DNA of 64,000 nucleotides from Actinomycetes bacterium (lineage in GTDB: Bacteria > Actinomycetota > CALGFH01): assembly GCA_036000965.1 (NCBI GenBank), contig DASYUT010000253.1:1-64000 (forward strand). The letters run 5' to 3'. The first letter of the stretch is position 1. Each line of letters starts with the position of its first letter. A model generated the notes under the pieces. That model worked only from the letters and a program-made list of their open reading frames with translations. It was not told where the DNA came from and did not search any database. Both the position numbers and the translations under genes were made by a program. Positions 35,255 through 42,697 of the stretch are shown here, one piece after another.

Positions 35255-36060
35255 CGCCCACGGCCGACGAGCGGGTCTCGAGCGAGCGTCCCGGCAGGGG
35301 GCCGATCGACTGGCTCGGAGGCTGGCGCACCTGCATCGTGGGCTGCGTCGTCTTCTTGCTGCTGGCCATCGCGATCCGCATCTTCCAGCAGTTCACCGCC
35401 TGGACGATCGGGATCGACTCGGCCAGCCGCGACTTCGGCCTGTACTACCGCAGCCTGTTCGTGGCCGAGGTGGTGGGGGTCACGGTCGCCACGCTGTGGT
35501 GGTGGGGCGGCCTGGTCAGGCGGGGCCGCACGGCGGTCAACAAGAAGATCACCCACAGCGAGGAAGTCCGCCGGATCGCGGTCTTCTGGGGCCTGGTCGG
35601 CACCACCTGCGTGATCCTGTACATCATGGCCAGCTTCTGGCCAAACCAGGACGGCGCCTGGCACCAGACGGCCGTCCGGGACACCGCCCTGACGCCCGCC
35701 CACATCCCGATGTTCTTCCTGTTCTTCCCGCTCGGGATCACCTTCACGGTGGGGACCTACCTGTACGGGCGGTACTGGCTGCCGAAGGTCTACGGGGCCG
35801 AGAAGGGCTTCCCCTGGTCGTTCTTCCTGCTGATCGCCGCGTCGGTCACCGAGATGATGCAGGTCGCCATGAACGAGTGGGGCCACAGCCTGTGGATCAC
35901 CGAGGAGATCTTCGCGGTGCCGTTCCACTGGCCGTTCGTCTTCTACGGCTGGCTGGCGGCCGGCATCTTCGCCCTCTGGGCCGAGACGCTCGTGCGCCTG
36001 CTCCAGATCGAGGGCGAGATCGAGCAGCAGGCGACGGAAAGGGAAGAGGAGGTCGCATGA
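35239..36060 (+). CDS. pmoC/amoC: Copper membrane monooxygenase subunit C (PmoC/AmoC family)
   Basis: A 273-residue membrane subunit with about six helices. Both metal sites known from PmoC structures can be read with the right spacing. Asp138-x3-His142-x12-His155 (DGAWHQT and LTPAHIP) corresponds to the CuC site. Asn212-x3-His216-x13-His230 (MNEWGHSLW and AVPFHWPF) corresponds to the CuD site. GAGAAAGGAA precedes the ATG. It is the first gene in the order C-A-B that is conserved in this superfamily. Known actinobacterial relatives (Mycobacterium and Nocardioides hydrocarbon monooxygenases) oxidise short alkanes and alkenes; substrate here is unproven. Confidence 0.95.
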   Translation: MAQVLTPTADERVSSERPGRGPIDWLGGWRTCIVGCVVFLLLAIAIRIFQQFTAWTIGIDSASRDFGLYYRSLFVAEVVGVTVATLWWWGGLVRRGRTAVNKKITHSEEVRRIAVFWGLVGTTCVILYIMASFWPNQDGAWHQTAVRDTALTPAHIPMFFLFFPLGITFTVGTYLYGRYWLPKVYGAEKGFPWSFFLLIAASVTEMMQVAMNEWGHSLWITEEIFAVPFHWPFVFYGWLAAGIFALWAETLVRLLQIEGEIEQQATEREEEVA

Positions 36061-36222
36061 CCCGCTGAGGGGAGGGCCGGAGCCCTCCCCTCGGGGGACC
36101 ACCCGGGAGCACCACGTCCCGCCGCGGGAACCGAAGCTGCGACGGCGACCGTGACGCGGTTCACGGTCTGCCTCGGCCGAGCGCCGCTTCGAGGTCGGGT
36201 TCGAGAGTGGGAGGCACAACAG
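36061..36222. other. 162-bp C-A spacer
   Basis: A comparatively long spacer inside an otherwise tight operon. It contains CCTCCCCTCGGGGGACC-like inverted DNA near 36080-36100 that could form a small hairpin and tune expression of A relative to C. No gene is seen. Confidence 0.4.
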
Positions 36223-36987
36223 GTGGCGACGGACGCGAAGACGCTCGAGCTCCGTGAGCTCGTGAACAAGAAGTACAAGTACATCGACCGGAAATGGGAT
36301 GCGGTCTTCTGGATCACCGCCGCGTTCGTGGTGGGGGCGGCCGCAGACATCACCAAGCAGCTGTTCGCCGGCGACTGGGACTTCTGGACCGACTGGAAGG
36401 ACCGGCAGTGGTGGCCGATCATAACGCCGTTCGCGATCATCATCATCGGGTCGGCCCTGCAGTACATCCAGTGGCTGGCGTGGCGCTTCCCGACCGGGAT
36501 GACCTACACGGCGGTCTGCCTGTTCGTCGCCACGCTGGTGGGTAGATGGGTCCAGTGGGGCGCGTTCGTCTACTACCCGATGAACTTCGTCTGGCCGGCG
36601 ACGATGGTGGCGGCGGCGATCTTCGCCGACTGGGTCTTGTTGAAGACAAAGAGCTTCGTCCTGACGTCGATAGTCGGCTCGATGTTGTTCGCGCTGACCT
36701 GGTGGATATCGAACTACGTCCCACTCGCGCCCTTCCTGCAACCGGCGCAATGGATGGACCGGGTGGTGACGGTCGCCGACATCCAGGGGATCGAGTACGT
36801 CAGGAGCCAGACGCCCGAGTACCTGCGGATCATCGAGCACGGCTCCCTGCGCACCTTCCTGGGAGAGACCCAGTACGTCTCGCTGGTGTTCGGGGCGACC
36901 GTCGCGGTCGGCGGCTACTGGGTCGGGCAGTTCATCGGCAGAGGGTTGGCCATCTGGCCAATCGGCCGCTTCATGAAGAAGTGGTGA
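36223..36987 (+). CDS. pmoA/amoA: Copper membrane monooxygenase subunit A (PmoA/AmoA family)
   Basis: A 254-residue membrane subunit with about seven helices. The family hallmark GDWDFWTDWKDRQWWP is near 50-65; TPEYLRIIEHGSLRTF corresponds to the conserved segment near the C-terminus of PmoA. The DNA at 36370-36387 is GGCGACTGGGACTTCTGG, an exact match to the A189f pmoA primer, while the usual reverse-primer motif AFFSAF is replaced by VFGATV. A GTG at 36223 is chosen over an upstream GTG because GGGAGG precedes it and length then matches the family (about 247-255). Confidence 0.95.
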   Translation: MATDAKTLELRELVNKKYKYIDRKWDAVFWITAAFVVGAAADITKQLFAGDWDFWTDWKDRQWWPIITPFAIIIIGSALQYIQWLAWRFPTGMTYTAVCLFVATLVGRWVQWGAFVYYPMNFVWPATMVAAAIFADWVLLKTKSFVLTSIVGSMLFALTWWISNYVPLAPFLQPAQWMDRVVTVADIQGIEYVRSQTPEYLRIIEHGSLRTFLGETQYVSLVFGATVAVGGYWVGQFIGRGLAIWPIGRFMKKW

Positions 36988-37015
36988 CCCGACGGTAGAG
37001 GAAGGAGGTCGTACG

Positions 37016-38245
37016 ATGCTTCGCCGATACCGCCGCTACCTTTGGGCCGTCCTCGTCGCGGGCGCGCTCGTGGTGTCGTCCGCGCCGGCCGCGAACGCCC
37101 ACGGCGAGCGCGCCCAGGAGGCGTTCCTCCGGATGCGCACCGTCGGGTGGGTAGACGTCACGTTCTCCAAGGACACCGTCAGGCAGGGCGAGACGCTCAC
37201 CGTCACCGGCACGGCCAAGATCCTTGACGCGTGGCCGACCAACCTGGCCAAGGGCAACCCCAACACCGGCTACATGGCAGTGATCGCGCCGGGACCGGTG
37301 GTGATGCTCAAGGAGCGGACCATCAACGGCGAGTCCGCGCCCAGCCGGATCGACATCCAGAAGGGCAGGATCTACGAGTTCAGCATGACCATCGCCGGGC
37401 GGCGGCCCGGCCGCTGGCACGTGCACCCGTCCTTCTCGGTCAAGGGCGCCGGGACCCTGCTCGGGCCGGGCCACTGGATCACCGTCAAGGAGAACCCCGA
37501 CGGCTTCACCAACGACGTGAAGCTCGTGACGGGCGGCACCGTCAACCTCGAGAACTACCAGCTAGGGTTCACGTGGATCTGGCTGATCCTCACCTTCCTG
37601 ATCGGCCTGGCCTGGATGATCTACTGGACGGTGCCGAAGCGGACGGTCACCAACCTGGCCGTCACCAGCCAGATCCCCCTCAACACCGACGGGATGGCGT
37701 ACGGGCTCATCACCAAGAAGGACCACCGCAACATGAACTGGTTCGCCATCGGCACCGCGCTGCTGCTCCTGGCCGGGTGGCTGTACCAGGCGAACGCGTT
37801 CCCGACGAAGATGCCGCTGCAGGTGATCCAGTTCGCGCCGCCGCAGCCCGCCATCGCCGAGGAGCCCGTGTTCGCCAAGGCGGAGGGGGCCGACGCCGGG
37901 GCACGGTACGACCCGGCCACCAAGACGATGACCATGGACGTGAACGTCACCAATACCGGCACCGCGCCCATGGAGCTGAAGCAGTTCAACGCGGCGTACC
38001 TGGGGTTCAAGGCCGGCACGACGCCCGGGCCGGGCGTCGTGACCGTGACGCCCGGGGCCACCGTCGAGCCGGGGGCGACCACGAGGCTGACGTTGACCAT
38101 GAAGGACCCGGCCTGGGAGAACGAGCTCCTGGTGCCCATCGGCGAGTCGCAGCTCCTGGTCACCGGCATCATGGTGTTCGAGAACACCGAGGGCAAGCGG
38201 AACCTCACGGAGGTGGAGGCAAACCTGCAGCCAAGGTTCGCATAA
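37016..38245 (+). CDS. pmoB/amoB: Copper membrane monooxygenase subunit B (PmoB/AmoB family)
   Basis: A 409-residue exported subunit. The signal peptide (about 1-28, ending SSAPAANA) leaves His29 as the first mature residue, as in PmoB. His29 with His135 and His137 (GRWHVHPSF) make the CuB site, so it is intact. Two cupredoxin-like domains flank two transmembrane helices (about 182-203 and 240-260). GAAGGAGG precedes the ATG. The C-terminal cupredoxin (VTNTGTAPMELKQFN) matches family architecture. It completes the C-A-B complex. Confidence 0.95.
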   Translation: MLRRYRRYLWAVLVAGALVVSSAPAANAHGERAQEAFLRMRTVGWVDVTFSKDTVRQGETLTVTGTAKILDAWPTNLAKGNPNTGYMAVIAPGPVVMLKERTINGESAPSRIDIQKGRIYEFSMTIAGRRPGRWHVHPSFSVKGAGTLLGPGHWITVKENPDGFTNDVKLVTGGTVNLENYQLGFTWIWLILTFLIGLAWMIYWTVPKRTVTNLAVTSQIPLNTDGMAYGLITKKDHRNMNWFAIGTALLLLAGWLYQANAFPTKMPLQVIQFAPPQPAIAEEPVFAKAEGADAGARYDPATKTMTMDVNVTNTGTAPMELKQFNAAYLGFKAGTTPGPGVVTVTPGATVEPGATTRLTLTMKDPAWENELLVPIGESQLLVTGIMVFENTEGKRNLTEVEANLQPRFA

Positions 38246-38274
38246 CACGGGAAACCTGGGGAACACAGGGACGC

Positions 38275-38463
38275 ATGAGCGGGTCGATGCTTGCGCACGG
38301 AGGAGGACTGGCGGCCTTTGACGAGGCCGTCATCCTCTTCCTGTTCCTCGCGCTGGGCATCGGCATGGCCCTGGTCCTCAAGGCGGCCACCAACACGAGC
38401 ACGGAGAACGACGACGACGCGGACGCCGAGGGCGCGGACGCCGAGGGCGTGGAGCAGTCATGA
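38275..38463 (+). CDS. Small membrane protein 1 of the monooxygenase operon
   Basis: A 62-residue protein with a short outside tail containing LAHGG, one helix (AVILFLFLALGIGMALVL) and a strongly acidic tail (DDDADAEGADAEGVEQS). It starts 29 bp after the B subunit and overlaps the next small gene by 4 bp. Actinobacterial hydrocarbon monooxygenase operons have a short fourth gene (hmoD/bmoD); whether this is an orthologue cannot be decided here. It could be an accessory subunit or copper-loading factor. Confidence 0.75.
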   Translation: MSGSMLAHGGGLAAFDEAVILFLFLALGIGMALVLKAATNTSTENDDDADAEGADAEGVEQS

Positions 38464-38735
38464 GCGGCATCCTCGCGCACAGCGGGGTGATGGCGGGCAG
38501 CCACACCCTGCTCGTGTTCCTCCCCTTCATCCTGGCCGGGGCCGGCCTGGGGTTCATCGTCATGGCGGTCAACGACAAGGTCGACGCTCGGCCAGACGAC
38601 GGGTCGGTGCGCCTGCCGACCTCGAAGGAGCGGCCGCTGTATCACCTTCACATGCAGATCAGGGCGGGGGGCAAGGACGAAGACCCCGCGCGCGAGTCGG
38701 GGCCCGCCGTCGTGAACCTGCCACGCCGACGGTAG
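38460..38735 (+). CDS. Small membrane protein 2 of the monooxygenase operon
   Basis: A 91-residue protein. Its N-terminus MSGILAHSG resembles that of the preceding protein (MSGSMLAHGG), then one helix (TLLVFLPFILAGAGLGFIVM) and a basic/His-containing cytoplasmic tail (YHLHMQIRAGG). Start and upstream stop overlap (ATGA). The shared LAH-G motif next to a single helix suggests the two genes are paralogues acting together. Function unknown; linkage points to the monooxygenase. Confidence 0.72.
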   Translation: MSGILAHSGVMAGSHTLLVFLPFILAGAGLGFIVMAVNDKVDARPDDGSVRLPTSKERPLYHLHMQIRAGGKDEDPARESGPAVVNLPRRR

Positions 38736-38859
38736 CTGCTCCGCCTGGGTGGGGGCTGCTCCGCCTGGTGGGGGCGCAGGCGGCCCCACACTTGGCTGCG
38801 GTGTACCGCGACCCGGTCCCGGGCCTGCTCAGGGTCTGGACGGCGGCGCGCCCGCCCGG

Positions 38860-38901
38860 GCATCGTTCACCCGCGCCCTCCTGGGTGCGGGTGAACGATG
38901 C
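38860..38901. terminator. Perfect 15-bp stem hairpin after the operon
   Basis: GCATCGTTCACCCGC (38860-38874) pairs with GCGGGTGAACGATGC (38887-38901) over a 12-nt loop, 125 bp after the last operon gene. It is long and perfect, without a T-tract. It may act as the operon terminator; a dimeric regulator site is the alternative because the arms are not simply GC-rich. Confidence 0.6.
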
Positions 38902-38962
38902 TGCGCAGAATTCCTTTCGCGTTTTCCGGAGCGTGGTCCGAGGGTCCGGAACGGGCGAACGT

Positions 38963-39046
38963 CTAGGGCTCGGAAGCCCGCATGACGATGCCGACGCAGG
39001 CAATCGTCGCCAGCGCAATCACGATCGCAAAGATGACTCCGGCCAT
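38963..39046 (-). CDS. 27-residue single-helix membrane peptide
   Basis: A short frame begins MAGVIFAIVIALATIACVG and ends in a charged tail RASEP. It is almost entirely one transmembrane helix. The ATG (39046) follows GACAGGAGCGAGG, a good ribosome site. Codon choice is mixed but compatible. It is antisense to the operon, pointing back towards its terminator hairpin, with its promoter shared divergently with the membrane protein at 39135. Similar tiny peptides often regulate membrane complexes; function unknown. Confidence 0.45.
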   Translation of the reverse strand: MAGVIFAIVIALATIACVGIVMRASEP

Positions 39047-39134
39047 CGTCCTCGCTCCTGTCGCCAGCCCGGCTTTCCGACGAGGCGATAATATCACCTG
39101 GCCAGGACCGTGGTCACGTGCTCATGGAGGGCGG

Positions 39135-39683
39135 ATGGCAGAAGACCGAAGGGTCGAGGGAGTCTCCAGCCTGGAGCGGACGGTCGAGGCCGGCATCCTG
39201 GCCGGAATGGTGGCGGCAGTGCCGATAGGGCTTTTCGCGGCGATCGCCGCCGCGACCTACCAGCACATGGGCTTCTTCACGCCCGTGTACCGCATCGCGG
39301 CCGTCCTGGACCCCACCTCCATGCTGGTTTCGGTGCAGGAGGCCGAAACGGGCTCGCCGTTCTATTTCGATTTGCAGCCGCTGGTCGCCGGCAGCGCCAT
39401 GCATCTGACGATCGGCGGGTTCTTCGGCGTGGTCTTCGCCCTGCTCGCACGGAGCCTCGGGGTACGGGGCCCGGTCGCGATCCCGGTCGGGCTCCTCTAC
39501 GGCCTGGCGGTGATGGCGCTCATGGGCCTCCTGGTGCTCCCCCTGGTCGCCGACCTGCTCGGGGGTGGCCAGCCCGTGGCCGACGCCGCCAGCATCGTGG
39601 GCTGGCCCACGTTCACCGTCGGGCACGGGCTCTACGGGCTCACCCTCGGGGCGTGGACGGTGGCACGGCCGTGGCCGTCGTGA
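39135..39683 (+). CDS. Four-helix membrane protein of unknown function
   Basis: A 182-residue integral membrane protein. A charged N-terminus (MAEDRRVEGVSS) precedes a helix GILAGMVAAVPIGLFAAIAA, then a loop and three more helices, with TVGHGLYGLTLGAW at the end. GGAGGGCGG precedes the ATG at 39135. Its general look is that of actinobacterial membrane proteins related to YagU/DUF1440-like families, but no confident match is made. Location between the monooxygenase operon and the IclR gene suggests a possible link. Confidence 0.6.
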   Translation: MAEDRRVEGVSSLERTVEAGILAGMVAAVPIGLFAAIAAATYQHMGFFTPVYRIAAVLDPTSMLVSVQEAETGSPFYFDLQPLVAGSAMHLTIGGFFGVVFALLARSLGVRGPVAIPVGLLYGLAVMALMGLLVLPLVADLLGGGQPVADAASIVGWPTFTVGHGLYGLTLGAWTVARPWPS

Positions 39684-39766
39684 CGGTGGCGGCGCCTTCT
39701 GCAATGCCTAGGCAGCCGGAGCCGTGCCGGGTAGACTTCGGGCACGGATCCCGAAGAAGGGGGCCG

Positions 39767-40639
39767 ATGGTGCCGGAAGGGAAGAATCCCTCAACGAGCG
39801 CAGCCGCCTCCGGGCGGGTACTGAGCACGGCCCAGCACGCCCTCCAAGCCCTCGAGATCATCGCCCAGCACCCCAAGGGCATCCCGATCAAGGCCCTGGC
39901 CCGCCGCCTGAACATCAGCCTCTCGTCGGGGTACTACCTCATCAGCTCCATGCGGGAGCAGGGCTTCGCCGAGGTCTCGCCGGCCGGGCCGGGCCTCTAC
40001 ACCCTCGGACCGAAGTTCGCCGAGCTGTACGAGGGCTACGTCGCGGCCAGCCTCCAGCCCGAGCGACTGACCCCGGTCCTCGAGGAGCTGCGCGACAAGG
40101 CGTCGGCCCGCGCCTACTCGGCGATGTGGAGCAACGGGGACCTCGAGGTGGTGGAGATCCGGGGCCGGCGCGGCGCGCGGGAGCTGCAGGACGTCACCAA
40201 GGGCTTCCGGGGTGCCGCCCACGGCCTCGCGCTCGGCAAGATCTACCTCGCCCACCTGCACGAGGACGCGTGGCCGGCGAGCCTGAGCGGGTCGAGCTAC
40301 AAGCGCTACACCCCGGCCACGATCACCAGCCCGGCCGCGCTGCGGCGCCACCTGCTCTCGGTGCGGGACAACGACCTCGCGTTCGATCTCCAGGAGTTCT
40401 CGACCGGCGCCTGCTGCGTTGCGGCGCCGGTCCGTGACGGCAGGAACGGGCTGGTGGCGACCTTGGGCATCTCGGTGCCCGCTCGACGGTTCGAGGCCGA
40501 GCAGAAGAACCTGGTCCGGGTGGTCCGGGAGCTGGCCGCCGCGGCGTCCGGGGAGCTGGCGGCGGTGACCGTCGCCTCCGCCCTGGGCGCGCAGGAGTCC
40601 AGCCAGCAGAGCCCGGGCAGCCCGGCCGGAAGCGCGTAG
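39767..40639 (+). CDS. IclR-family transcription regulator
   Basis: A 290-residue regulator. The winged helix-turn-helix (about 18-75) includes ALQALEIIAQHPKGIPIKAL and NISLSSGYYLISSM. The effector-binding GAF-like domain follows with GAAHGLALGKIYLA and FSTGACCVAAPVRDG. IclR proteins often control catabolism of aromatic or small organic acids. GAAGAAGGGGG precedes the ATG. It lies about 1 kb downstream of the copper monooxygenase operon on the same strand and is the nearest candidate regulator; this is inference from distance only. Confidence 0.9.
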   Translation: MVPEGKNPSTSAAASGRVLSTAQHALQALEIIAQHPKGIPIKALARRLNISLSSGYYLISSMREQGFAEVSPAGPGLYTLGPKFAELYEGYVAASLQPERLTPVLEELRDKASARAYSAMWSNGDLEVVEIRGRRGARELQDVTKGFRGAAHGLALGKIYLAHLHEDAWPASLSGSSYKRYTPATITSPAALRRHLLSVRDNDLAFDLQEFSTGACCVAAPVRDGRNGLVATLGISVPARRFEAEQKNLVRVVRELAAAASGELAAVTVASALGAQESSQQSPGSPAGSA

Positions 40640-40644
40640 CAAGA

Positions 40645-40729
40645 GCGGGCCAGCAGCTCGCCCCGGGAGTGCCAAGCTCCCAGGAAGCGGGCCAGCAGCT
40701 CGCCGCCGGGAGCGCCAAGCTCCCAGGAT
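40645..40729. repeat. 42-bp direct duplication with internal hairpin
   Basis: Two near-identical copies (about 40645-40686 and 40687-40729) each begin GCGGGCCAGCAGCTCGCC and contain GGGAG-N7-CTCCC stems. They lie immediately after the IclR stop, so a doubled terminator is plausible. Confidence 0.75.
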
Positions 40730-40770
40730 GCGGGCCAGGCGGGCCGGAGCCTCGAGGAACCGGAGTGGCG

Positions 40771-41103
40771 ATGACCGCGGACGACCAGATGACCGACCGG
40801 CTGGTCAAGATCGTGGTGGTCGTCTTCTTCCTCAAGGCGGCGGGCTTCGTGCTGCTGTTCCTGGCCGCGCCCGTCCGCCCGGTCCCGACCCGCAGCCTGG
40901 TGGTCGCGCTGGTCCTGGCCGCCGCGCTGGCCGGCACGGCGGTCGGCCTGCTGAACCGGAAGCGCTGGGCGTGGCCGCTCGCCCTGGCCGTGCTGCTCTT
41001 CGACGCCATGCTGGTGGAGAGCGTCCTGCGCTGGCTGATCGACCTCGGGCTCGCGCTCGTGCTCATCCAGCCGCGGGTCCGGGCGGGGTTCGGCATGCGC
41101 TGA
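40771..41103 (+). CDS. Small integral membrane protein
   Basis: A 110-residue protein with three to four hydrophobic helices (KIVVVVFFLKAAGFVLLFLA, SLVVALVLAAALAGTAVGLL and WPLALAVLLFDAMLV). No family is recognised. ATG 40771 or the GTG two codons upstream could start it; GAGG lies nearby. It precedes the GNAT gene on the same strand. Confidence 0.6.
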   Translation: MTADDQMTDRLVKIVVVVFFLKAAGFVLLFLAAPVRPVPTRSLVVALVLAAALAGTAVGLLNRKRWAWPLALAVLLFDAMLVESVLRWLIDLGLALVLIQPRVRAGFGMR

Positions 41104-41273
41104 TGCCCACCCGCCGCAGGACCTCTGATCGGGCCGGGCCAGGCGGTGTCGACGCTCGCGGTCGGACTCCCCCACCGCCACGGGCCCGGCCGGGACGCCA
41201 TGGATTCCACCTGACAGGCAGCGCCGGCGGGCCTACGCTGTGGGCGTCGCAGGATCGACCAGCGGGAGGGCCG

Positions 41274-42128
41274 GTGGCCGGCGAACCCTCGATCCGGCCG
41301 GCGACCCCGGCCGACCTCGACCCGGTGCGGGCGCTCGCCAGCGCCTACGGCAACCTGCGGGACTGGCCCGACCGCCCGGACTACCTCGACCACGAGCTCG
41401 CTGCCGGACGGATGCTCCTGGCCGAGGACGGGGCCGGGCTGGCCGGCTTCGCGTCGGCACTCGAACGAGACGGGGTCACCCACCTCGCCGACCTCTTCGT
41501 CCGCCAGGACCGGCTCGGCCAGGGCGTGGGCCGGGCGCTCCTGACCGCCATCCTGCCCGCCCGAGGCGAGCGGATGACGTTCGCGTCCGCCGACCCGCGG
41601 GCGCTGCCGCTCTACGCGCGGGCCGGCATGCGCCCGGTCACCCCCCTGCTGTACCTCCGCGGCGACCGGGCGTCGGCCGCGCGGCTGCCCAATCCCGGCA
41701 CCGCGACCGCGAGCGCCGGGCCGGCCGCGGTCGCCGACCTCGACCGGCACGCGGCCGGACGGCACCGCGGGGCCGACCACGCCTTCCTCGCCGCGGCGGG
41801 GGCCTCGGGGCTGCTGGTCGGCGACGGCGACCGCACCCTCGGCTATGCCTGGGTGCGCGTGCCGGCCGGGGCTGGCCCGGGCCTGGAGGCGTTCCTCGGC
41901 CCGCTCGGCGCCAGCACCGAGGACGACGCGCGGCGGGTGGCGATCGCCGCCGTCCGGTACGCGGCCGCCCGCGCCCAGACCGTGCACGTGCCGCTGCTCG
42001 GCCCCCACCCCGCGCTCGCCCCGCTGCTGGCGGCCGGGTTCCGGGTCGACGACACCGACACCTTCATGGCCTCCCGGGTGAACCTGCTCGACCCGCGGCG
42101 CTACGCCCCCTCGCCCGACCTGGGATGA
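41274..42128 (+). CDS. Double GNAT-fold acetyltransferase
   Basis: A 284-residue protein. The N-terminal GNAT domain has IRPATPADLDPVRAL and the acetyl-CoA loop RQDRLGQGVGRALL. The second half (about 145-284) has a weaker GNAT-like fold (VADLDRHAAGRHRGADHAFL and ARAQTVHVPLLG). Such tandem GNAT proteins acetylate unknown amines. The GTG start follows GCGGGAGGG. Its 3' end overlaps the convergent small gene by 28 bp. Confidence 0.8.
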   Translation: MAGEPSIRPATPADLDPVRALASAYGNLRDWPDRPDYLDHELAAGRMLLAEDGAGLAGFASALERDGVTHLADLFVRQDRLGQGVGRALLTAILPARGERMTFASADPRALPLYARAGMRPVTPLLYLRGDRASAARLPNPGTATASAGPAAVADLDRHAAGRHRGADHAFLAAAGASGLLVGDGDRTLGYAWVRVPAGAGPGLEAFLGPLGASTEDDARRVAIAAVRYAAARAQTVHVPLLGPHPALAPLLAAGFRVDDTDTFMASRVNLLDPRRYAPSPDLG

Positions 42129-42355
42129 GTGGGCCGCGTGCCAGGGCGCCCGCGAAGCTCGGCGAGCCCCGCCGGGTTGGCACCCGCCGCACCCCTGGCG
42201 GGCACCTCGGCGCGGCGGAGCAGCGCCCGCAGGGCCTGGCGGGCGGCCGCCCGCCTGGCCCGCATGACCTCCCTGGCCAGCCGGTCCCCGGCCGCCTGGC
42301 GGTGGAACTCGGCGATGCGCTGGTCGGCGAGTTCTCGGCTGAACGTGGCCTGCAT
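42101..42355 (-). CDS. Small basic hypothetical protein
   Basis: An 84-residue protein with a helical N-terminus (ELADQRIAEFHRQAAGDRLA) followed by Arg/Ala-rich sequence. Such short Arg-rich helical proteins recur in actinobacterial genomes with no known role. ATG 42355 is chosen because AGGAGG precedes it; an upstream Met has none. It overlaps the GNAT gene tail. Confidence 0.55.
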   Translation of the reverse strand: MQATFSRELADQRIAEFHRQAAGDRLAREVMRARRAAARQALRALLRRAEVPARGAAGANPAGLAELRGRPGTRPTHPRSGEGA

Positions 42356-42697
42356 GTCGTCCTCCTGCCGGGTGACCATGGTCCGGGGCCCGTGGAGCCC
42401 CGGCTCTTGCTCCGTGGGACAAGCATGGAGCTAAGGGGCCAGACCCCACATGGGCAGGACGGGGTATCGGCGGCCACGCGGGCTCCTCATTTCCGCCCGC
42501 CCTGGACCGGTGAGGCTCCTTAGCCGCACGTGGCGACGCCGTAGTAGGCGCCTTGCGTGCGTCCGCATGGTCCCGCAAGCCTTCAACCTCCACCAGGCTG
42601 GCGCAGCGGCGCGTCGCGCTCTGATATGCGGTCCGAGCACCGGTCGCTGCCATCAAGGGCCTTGGATGCCTCCGGCATCCACGCCTACGATGTGCAG
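42356..42697. other. 342-bp intergenic region
   Basis: It contains a hairpin CCGGGGC / GCCCCGG (42383-42389, 42397-42403) just upstream of the small minus-strand gene. The remainder should hold the phosphatase promoter. No gene is seen. Confidence 0.5.

Larger units (their letters stand above)
38736..39134. other. 399-bp region downstream of the monooxygenase operon
   Basis: It begins with a doubled GGGGGCTGCTCCGCCTGG-like unit (38739-38778), then carries a perfect hairpin and a short minus-strand membrane peptide, both listed separately. No larger gene is supported. Confidence 0.6.

Noticed and set aside
35239-38245. True methane or ammonia monooxygenase
   Set aside because: Family membership is clear, but substrate cannot be read from the sequence and the needed downstream enzymes are absent from the window.
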